Source: Pleurobrachia bachei
Lineage: Eukaryota > Ctenophora > Tentaculata > Cydippida > Pleurobrachiidae
Direction: 5' to 3'
Length of the DNA stretch: 23,319 nt
Assembly: GCA_000695325.1 (NCBI GenBank)
Contig: AVPN01001006.1
Location: forward strand, 7,888-31,206
Both the position numbers and the translations under genes were made by a program. Under the pieces are notes generated by a model. It searched no databases and was not told where the DNA came from. It saw only the letters and a list, made by a program, of their open reading frames with translations. Each line of letters begins with the position of its first letter. The first letter of the stretch is position 1. Of the stretch, positions 18,730-23,319 are shown piece by piece.

Positions 18730-19481
18730 ATGTCTAAGACGAGAAGTGCCCTACTGAAGGTGATGGTGAACCGGTATATGAGGAAACATGGTTTAGATGA
18801 TGCTCCTGATAAATCTACACCGGGTGGTCGTGGTTGCGGTGGTGGTGGTGGGTTGAGGGAGCAAAGAGATGCGATGGAGCCGGTGAGTCTAGTAGATTAA
18901 CTATTAGTTGAACTGATAGTTAAACTTGATGGATTCGTCAAGACTTGTCGGATAGTTTAGTGAATTAGTGTTTCTGAATTACTTGGGTTAAGTCACTCTA
19001 TGAGTATGAGTTCTCAGGAATTTGTGAACCACACGGTTTGGTTAGTTTGCTTCTTGAAGCTTTGAGAATTGAGGTGCGTTATTCTAGAATCTTTGAATGC
19101 TCATTAGTCTCAAGACCAAATATACGACAGAGCATGAATTAAGGTAATTGGGTGGCGTCCAAAAGGAATGCACCCAGCTGAAGAGAGGTAGCATTCCAAT
19201 TTGTTATTTGTTTCCCGTCCTACTGCTGTTACCATGGTAACATGTTAATAGTTAGCCCAGCTACAATAATGTGACTTCTTCCCACGCCACGTGCAGGTTG
19301 GGCAAAGTCCCAAAACTGCATGTCCCCTCTCTCTGATCCTGTACGCGGTAACCATGGTAACCATGGAGCTGCATCTCTGGTAACCAAATTACCCTCCCTC
19401 TCCACCGCAGCGAGCTCTGTAATGATTTCAAACCGGCCAACTCAATTTGGGATGAAATTAGCCCCACACTGTGTCCGACAG

Positions 19482-19527
<46 letters not shown>

Positions 19528-21190
19528 CCCTCTAACGGTTCGCCTCGATACCACCTCGGATGCGAAACATACAACATGCCACGTGGATCATGTGAATTAA
19601 GTTCGAAGGCAGAATTTGGTTGACTAACATGACTTCCAAAAACCAACCAAATTGATCCAGTCCATCCTAAACTCCACCATTTGAGTGGGATCTACTCAGC
19701 TGCCACTGATCCAGATAACGGGGGTATCCAGGACCCTGGGAGTGGGTTGCCATGGTAACTATGTGCGCATCTCAGGTGGCACACACCCAGACACATGAGA
19801 CACATCCTGCAGGGTGGCCCCTCACTTCGCAACTATCACATCCCTTGTTCGTCGAGTCCTACTGTCATATCATGACCACTGAGTGTACCTCTGTCGAGTC
19901 CACTGGACTACTTGTTGGCCTGTATGCCCTTACTCTTCAGGTAGAAATCATTGCAGTCCTCTTTCCCTCTCTATCATTCTCGATCCATCTATATCTATCT
20001 CATTGTCTCATATAAATTCGGTCTTCGGATGTTATTTTGGTAGCCGATTAAGGGTGATTAGTGGTCTGTTTGCTCTTCTAATCGGTTGATGACGATAATT
20101 GTTCGACGTCAAAGCAAACCTGATACGATAATATCAATCTTATCTTAAAAACTATTAGCCAAGGAGTTCATTACTATTCCCGATAACCATGAGCTCACAA
20201 ATTAAGTGAACCACGCTATCTCCTAACACCCCCTCTCCCCCCAGGGCGCATACGGATCCACCCTGATCCGACTGAGTAACGATCATGGAACCCTAAAGTT
20301 CCTAGTACCCCAGTTAGCTGAGACGAGCTGTCAGACAGAGGAAGAGGCCCAGGAAGAGGAAGCTGAGGAAGAGCAGGGTAAGTGCTCCTTCATAAAACAC
20401 GACATTAAGTAGAACTATAACTGCTCCTTCATAAAATGATGCCATTGATTCCGATATCATTATTTCACTCACACCACCTATGTAGGTGAAGGGGGTAATG
20501 AAGCCTCACCACCAGTCGATTGTGACTGTGATGGGCCCGGTCCTAGTAAGCAGGTTGAGAGCCTCTCCCCCGCTCGACCATCCTCACCACCCTACACAAT
20601 ACACAAATTCGTGCCCAAGTTTGTTATGTGGAAAAATAGGGCCAACAAGGGAAAAACCGGTCAGTCGCCACGCTGTCAGCCGGCTGAATCCCATTTCTAC
20701 AGAGCTGGGCGATGGATAATCGCTAAAAGCTATACATGTTCTTGTGGTGCTGCCCCATTTTGTCCTATAATGTGCCCACTGCCAATATCGATTATCGGGC
20801 AAGATTTATATGGGGTGGGACGGGGGACCCATCGGATTTTATCCCAGCTATGCATAGCAAAGCACTTTTCTCTGTTTATGTTTTAGCTGATCGTCTAATA
20901 TCAACTTCCCTTTTCAGGAAAGGAGTGCGACAAGTAAGTTATTGCATGTATCCAATGGAACGCTTAATAAAGCTACATACTGCTCCTTCACATATGCTAT
21001 TTTGCTCCTTCATAAACACAAAATCTTCCCTTTATTGCGCTAACAATAGCACATTATGTAATATGCTATGCTATAAGTGTGCGCTACCCTACAGGGATCT
21101 GGATAGTATTTCCGGTGAACTCCACACCCCGCTGTGTGACAGTGATCTGCCCCCTCCCGCGGAGGATGATGAGGAGAGAGACAGGTGAAC

Positions 21191-21225
<35 letters not shown>

Positions 21226-21230
21226 TAGAC

Positions 21231-21277
<47 letters not shown>

Positions 21278-23110
21278 CCTCTGTCGAGTCCACTGGACTA
21301 CTTGTAGGCTTGTATGCCCTCACTCTTCAGGTAGTAATACTAATATATCATTGTGCTCTATCACTCTCTACTCATTCTCGATCCCTCTCTCCATCTCTAT
21401 CTACTATCTCTTTTCTCATCGTCTGATATAACTTCGGATGTTATTTTGGTAGCCGATTGAGGATGATTAGTGGTCTGTTTGCTCGGTTAATCGGCTGATA
21501 ACGATATAATTGTTCGACGTCAAAGCAAACCTGATGCGATTATATATCAATCATTAACTTAGATTTATCTTAAAAACTATTAGCCACGGAGTTCATTACC
21601 ATATAATACTACTACGGACAACTAGGTCCAACCATTAGCTCACAAACTAAACTGAACCAAACTATCTCCTAACACCCCTCTCTCCCAGGGCGCATACGGA
21701 TCCACCTTGATCCGACTGAGTAACGATCATGGAACCCTCAAGTTCCTAGTACCCCAGTTAGCTGAGACGAGCTGTCAGACAGAGGAAGAGGCTGCTGAAG
21801 AGGAAGCTGAGGAAGAACAGGGTAGGTGCTCCTTCTTAAAAGACGTCGTAGAACCATAACTGCTCCTTCATAAAACACATCATTGATTCCAATATATCAT
21901 TATTTCACACCACCTGTGTAGGTGAAGGGGGTAAGGAAGCCTCACCACCAGTCGATTGTGACTGTGATGGTCCCGGTCCTAGCAAACAGGTTGAGAGCCT
22001 CTCCCCCGCTCGACCATCCTCACCACCCTACACAATACACAAATTCGTGCCCAAGTTTGTAATGTGGAAAAATAGGGCCAACAAGGGAAAAACCGGTCAG
22101 TCGCCACGCTGTCAGTCGGCTGCAAACCACATGTGTGTTTAGAGCTGGGCGATGGATAATTGCTAAAAGCTATACATATTCTTGTGGTGCTGTCCTCAAA
22201 TATGCCCAGTGCCCACTACCAAAAAACATATCGGGCAGAGTTTATGGGCTGGTACGGGGGACCCATCGGAATTTTTATTTTTTATCCCAGCTATGCATAG
22301 CAAAGCACTTTTCTCTATTTATGTTTTAGCTGATTATGATCGTCTAGACGCGTCTAATATCAACTTCCCTTTTCAGGAAAGGAGTGCGACAAGTAAGTTA
22401 TTGCATGGATCTTAAGAAATGCATCATAAAGCTACATATTACTCCTTCACAAATGATATTTTGCTCCTTCATAAACACAAATTCTTCCCTTTATTGCGCT
22501 AACAATAGCACATTATGTAATATGCTATGCTATAAGTGTGCGCTACCCTACAGGGATCTGGATAGTATTTCCGGTGAACTCCACACCCCGCTGTGTGACA
22601 GTGATCTGCCCCCTCCCGCGGAGGATGATGAGGAGAGAGACAGGTGAACAGAGATAGATAGAGAGATAGATATAGAAAGAGTGATAGACAGTAAGAGATA
22701 TCATAGAGAGACAGAGACAGTGGCAGGGACGGAGACGTAGATAGAGACAGCGACAGACACAGAGACACAAACATAGACACAGGCACAGACACAGAGAGAT
22801 TGCTATCTGCTACTGCTAACATAATGCTATTGCTCAGAATGCCCGATCCTCCCAGCATTGAAGAGCCATGTGACGTGAAGAGCCCGTAAGTTCATTTTAT
22901 GAGAGAATATCGAACCGAAATCTAAATCGATTTCTTGTTCCCCGTATAATATTATAATATTATATATTATAATAGCAGTTTTATTAACTCCATCCTACTT
23001 ACAGGAAAGACAGGAAAGAGAGTGTAGCATTTGACCCAAACAATAATCCCAACTGTATCCCCAACTTCCATATTCCTCCTGAGGTCAACAAGTTTGGAAA
23101 CTACATGCAG
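18730..23110 (+). CDS. Unrecognised acidic protein gene, 5' part (runs off the right edge)
   Basis: Exons: 18730-18882 (first exon, copy 2), then one set of the duplicated block (20245-20377, 20486-20659, 20918-20933, 21095-21184; or 21689-21821, 21922-22095, 22377-22392, 22554-22643), then 22838-22885 and 23005-23110. Joined, either set gives 720 nt, 240 codons, with all phases agreeing and no stop; the last donor (23111) is in phase 0, so more exons follow. The protein has a basic N-terminal helix (ALLKVMVNRYMRKHGL), a Gly-rich run, a globular-looking piece (GAYGSTLIRLSNDHGTLKFL), a Glu-rich stretch, a Cys/Asp-Pro segment (VDCDCDGPGPS), a basic patch (KFVMWKNRANKGK), an acidic Pro-rich linker and IPPEVNKFGNYMQ at the visible end. 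I know no family with this layout. X-boxes in intron 1 suggest RFX control. Confidence 0.7.
19228..19241. promoter_or_regulatory. Palindromic X-box, first intron, copy 2
   Basis: The sequence is identical to the site at 18064-18077, carried along by the duplication. Confidence 0.6.
19347..19362. promoter_or_regulatory. Second palindromic X-box, copy 2
   Basis: The sequence is identical to the site at 18183-18198. Confidence 0.55.
19746..19759. promoter_or_regulatory. Independent X-box (GTTGCCATGGTAAC)
   Basis: This is close to the classical ciliary-gene X-box GTTGCCATGGCAAC, with one difference. It lies outside the duplicated block, so it is not a copy of the other sites, which makes chance a weaker explanation for the cluster. 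Confidence 0.6.
20245..21184 (+). other. Duplicated exon block (exons 2-5), copy 1
   Basis: Exons 20245-20377 (phase 0 in, 1 out), 20486-20659 (1 in, 1 out), 20918-20933 (micro-exon, 1 in, 2 out) and 21095-21184 (2 in, 2 out). The intron after the second of these (20660-20917) stays open in frame for about 75 codons to a TAG at 20884-20886, so a retained-intron form would have a Cys-containing tail here; copy 2 stops sooner. Confidence 0.72.
20918..20933 (+). other. 16-nt micro-exon, copy 1
   Basis: CTTTTCAG|GAAAGGAGTGCGACAA|GTAAGT. It converts the phase 1 end of the previous exon (ACC G) to the phase 2 start of the next (G GAT), giving Gly-Lys-Glu-Cys-Asp-Lys. Direct splicing without it puts the acidic exon out of frame. 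It is perfectly kept in copy 2 (22377-22392) although flanking introns differ. Confidence 0.75.
21185..21688 (+). other. Spacer between exon-block copies
   Basis: A (GA)n tract (21191-21277) is followed by the diverged left flank of copy 2. No exon is seen. Confidence 0.6.
21689..22643 (+). other. Duplicated exon block (exons 2-5), copy 2
   Basis: Exons 21689-21821, 21922-22095, 22377-22392 and 22554-22643, with the same lengths and phases as copy 1. Residue changes are few (EEEAQEEE to EEEAAEEE, GGNEAS to GGKEAS). It enters in phase 0 but copy 1 leaves in phase 2, so the two blocks cannot be joined in series in frame. Confidence 0.72.
22377..22392 (+). other. 16-nt micro-exon, copy 2
   Basis: The bases, acceptor (TTTTCAG) and donor (GTAAGT) are identical to those of the copy at 20918-20933. 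Confidence 0.72.
22647..22800 (+). repeat. Degenerate purine-rich GATA/GACA tract
   Basis: Interrupted AGAGATAGA and GACAGAGACA units. It corresponds in place to the purer (GA)n tract after copy 1, but is older or more mutated. Confidence 0.8.
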
Positions 23111-23319
23111 GTAAGTTTTGCTATGGCGATACTCATTACTCATAGTTGTTAGATGTTGGTGATACTCATAGTTATTAGTAAAGGGTTGTTAGAAAACCCG
23201 GTAATTACCCGGGAATTACCGGGGAATAGCTCTCACTTCAATAGTTGCTAAAACTCTAAATCGGATGACCCTTCATAGAATTAGACCCCATGTTGAAACT
23301 CTGCTTAGCAATAACCAGA
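23111..23319 (+). other. Intron start at the right edge, with hairpin
   Basis: The donor GTAAGT follows the last exon. CCCGGTAATT (23197-23206) and AATTACCGGG (23214-23223) form a perfect 10-bp stem around ACCCGGG. No exon is seen. Confidence 0.6.

Larger units (their letters stand above)
17227..19482 (+). repeat. Tandem duplication of promoter, first exon and intron start (unit about 1.15 kb)
   Basis: Copy 1 is about 17227-18361 and copy 2 about 18362-19482. The offset drifts from 1,135 to 1,164 through small indels. The promoter, exon and the 370 bases before each right-hand CT tract are nearly identical. The intron part just after the exon has diverged. (CT)n tracts mark all three edges: 17191-17225, 18320-18361 and 19483-19524. 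Confidence 0.95.
18883..20244 (+). other. First intron of the third gene after copy-2 exon
   Basis: It contains the copy-2 X-boxes (19228-19241, 19347-19362), a (CT)n tract (19483-19524), unique sequence 19525-19886 with a further X-box (19746-19759), and the left part of the next duplicated block from 19887. An ACCGATT/AATCGGTT-type foldback region lies near 20040-20090. No exon is seen. Confidence 0.55.
19887..22680 (+). repeat. Tandem duplication of exons 2-5 of the third gene (unit about 1.4 kb)
   Basis: Copy 1 is about 19887-21276 and copy 2 about 21277-22680. Both begin with ACCTCTGTCGAGTCCACTGG. The offset grows from 1,390 to 1,444 and back to about 1,459 by exon 5 through intron indels. 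Exons are almost identical; introns differ by many small indels and substitutions. A (GA)n tract (21191-21277) marks the junction and a degenerate purine tract (22647-22800) marks the right end. Confidence 0.95.

Noticed and set aside
1-23319. CRISPR arrays, rRNA genes, bacterial operons
   Set aside because: No regularly spaced repeats with unique spacers and no rRNA-like sequence were seen. The split genes with GT-AG introns show this is nuclear animal DNA.

Overview
The window is from an animal (metazoan) nuclear genome. Genes are split by many short GT-AG introns (about 55 to 300 bases, a few near 1 kb). The best recognised gene is the meiotic MutS homologue MSH4. Perfect palindromic RFX X-box motifs are present, and non-coding DNA is rich in (CT)n/(GA)n tracts. 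A compact invertebrate genome fits, but the sequence alone does not fix the phylum.

Layout. (1) 205-7274 holds two tandem copies of the 3' two thirds of MSH4 on the + strand. Copy A (214-2975) has no last exon and an in-frame stop in its first visible exon. Copy B (3858-7274) is open for 643 codons to its natural stop. An unmatched stretch of about 800 bases with two perfect hairpins (3058-3857) separates them. (2) 7642-17130 can be read as one 12-exon + strand gene whose splice phases all agree (1,833 nt, 610 residues): a Pro/His-rich N-terminus, a SAM domain, and a long Glu/Asp-rich C-terminal half. A TATA box lies at 7532. Two small intronless genes may sit inside its introns: a 127-residue coiled-coil protein with its own TATA box (10979-11362, +) and an 87-residue basic protein (13094-12831, -). 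(3) 17580-23110 is the 5' part of an unrecognised acidic-protein gene that runs off the right edge. It contains a 16-nt micro-exon, and X-box palindromes lie in its first intron.

The main theme is repeated local tandem duplication: MSH4 3' part (unit about 3.6 kb), an exon pair of the SAM gene (1,196 bp), the promoter plus first exon of the third gene (about 1.15 kb), and exons 2-5 of that same gene (about 1.4 kb). The last three have junctions at CT/GA tracts. In both internal-exon duplications the splice phases forbid joining the two copies in series. They are therefore alternative cassettes, silent extra copies, or two haplotypes wrongly placed in tandem by the assembler. This choice is the main open question and should be settled before any biology is built on it.

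Functionally, MSH4 acts with MSH5 in meiotic crossover formation. The X-boxes hint that the third gene may be RFX-controlled and perhaps ciliary, which is inference. Nothing ties the three genes into one pathway.
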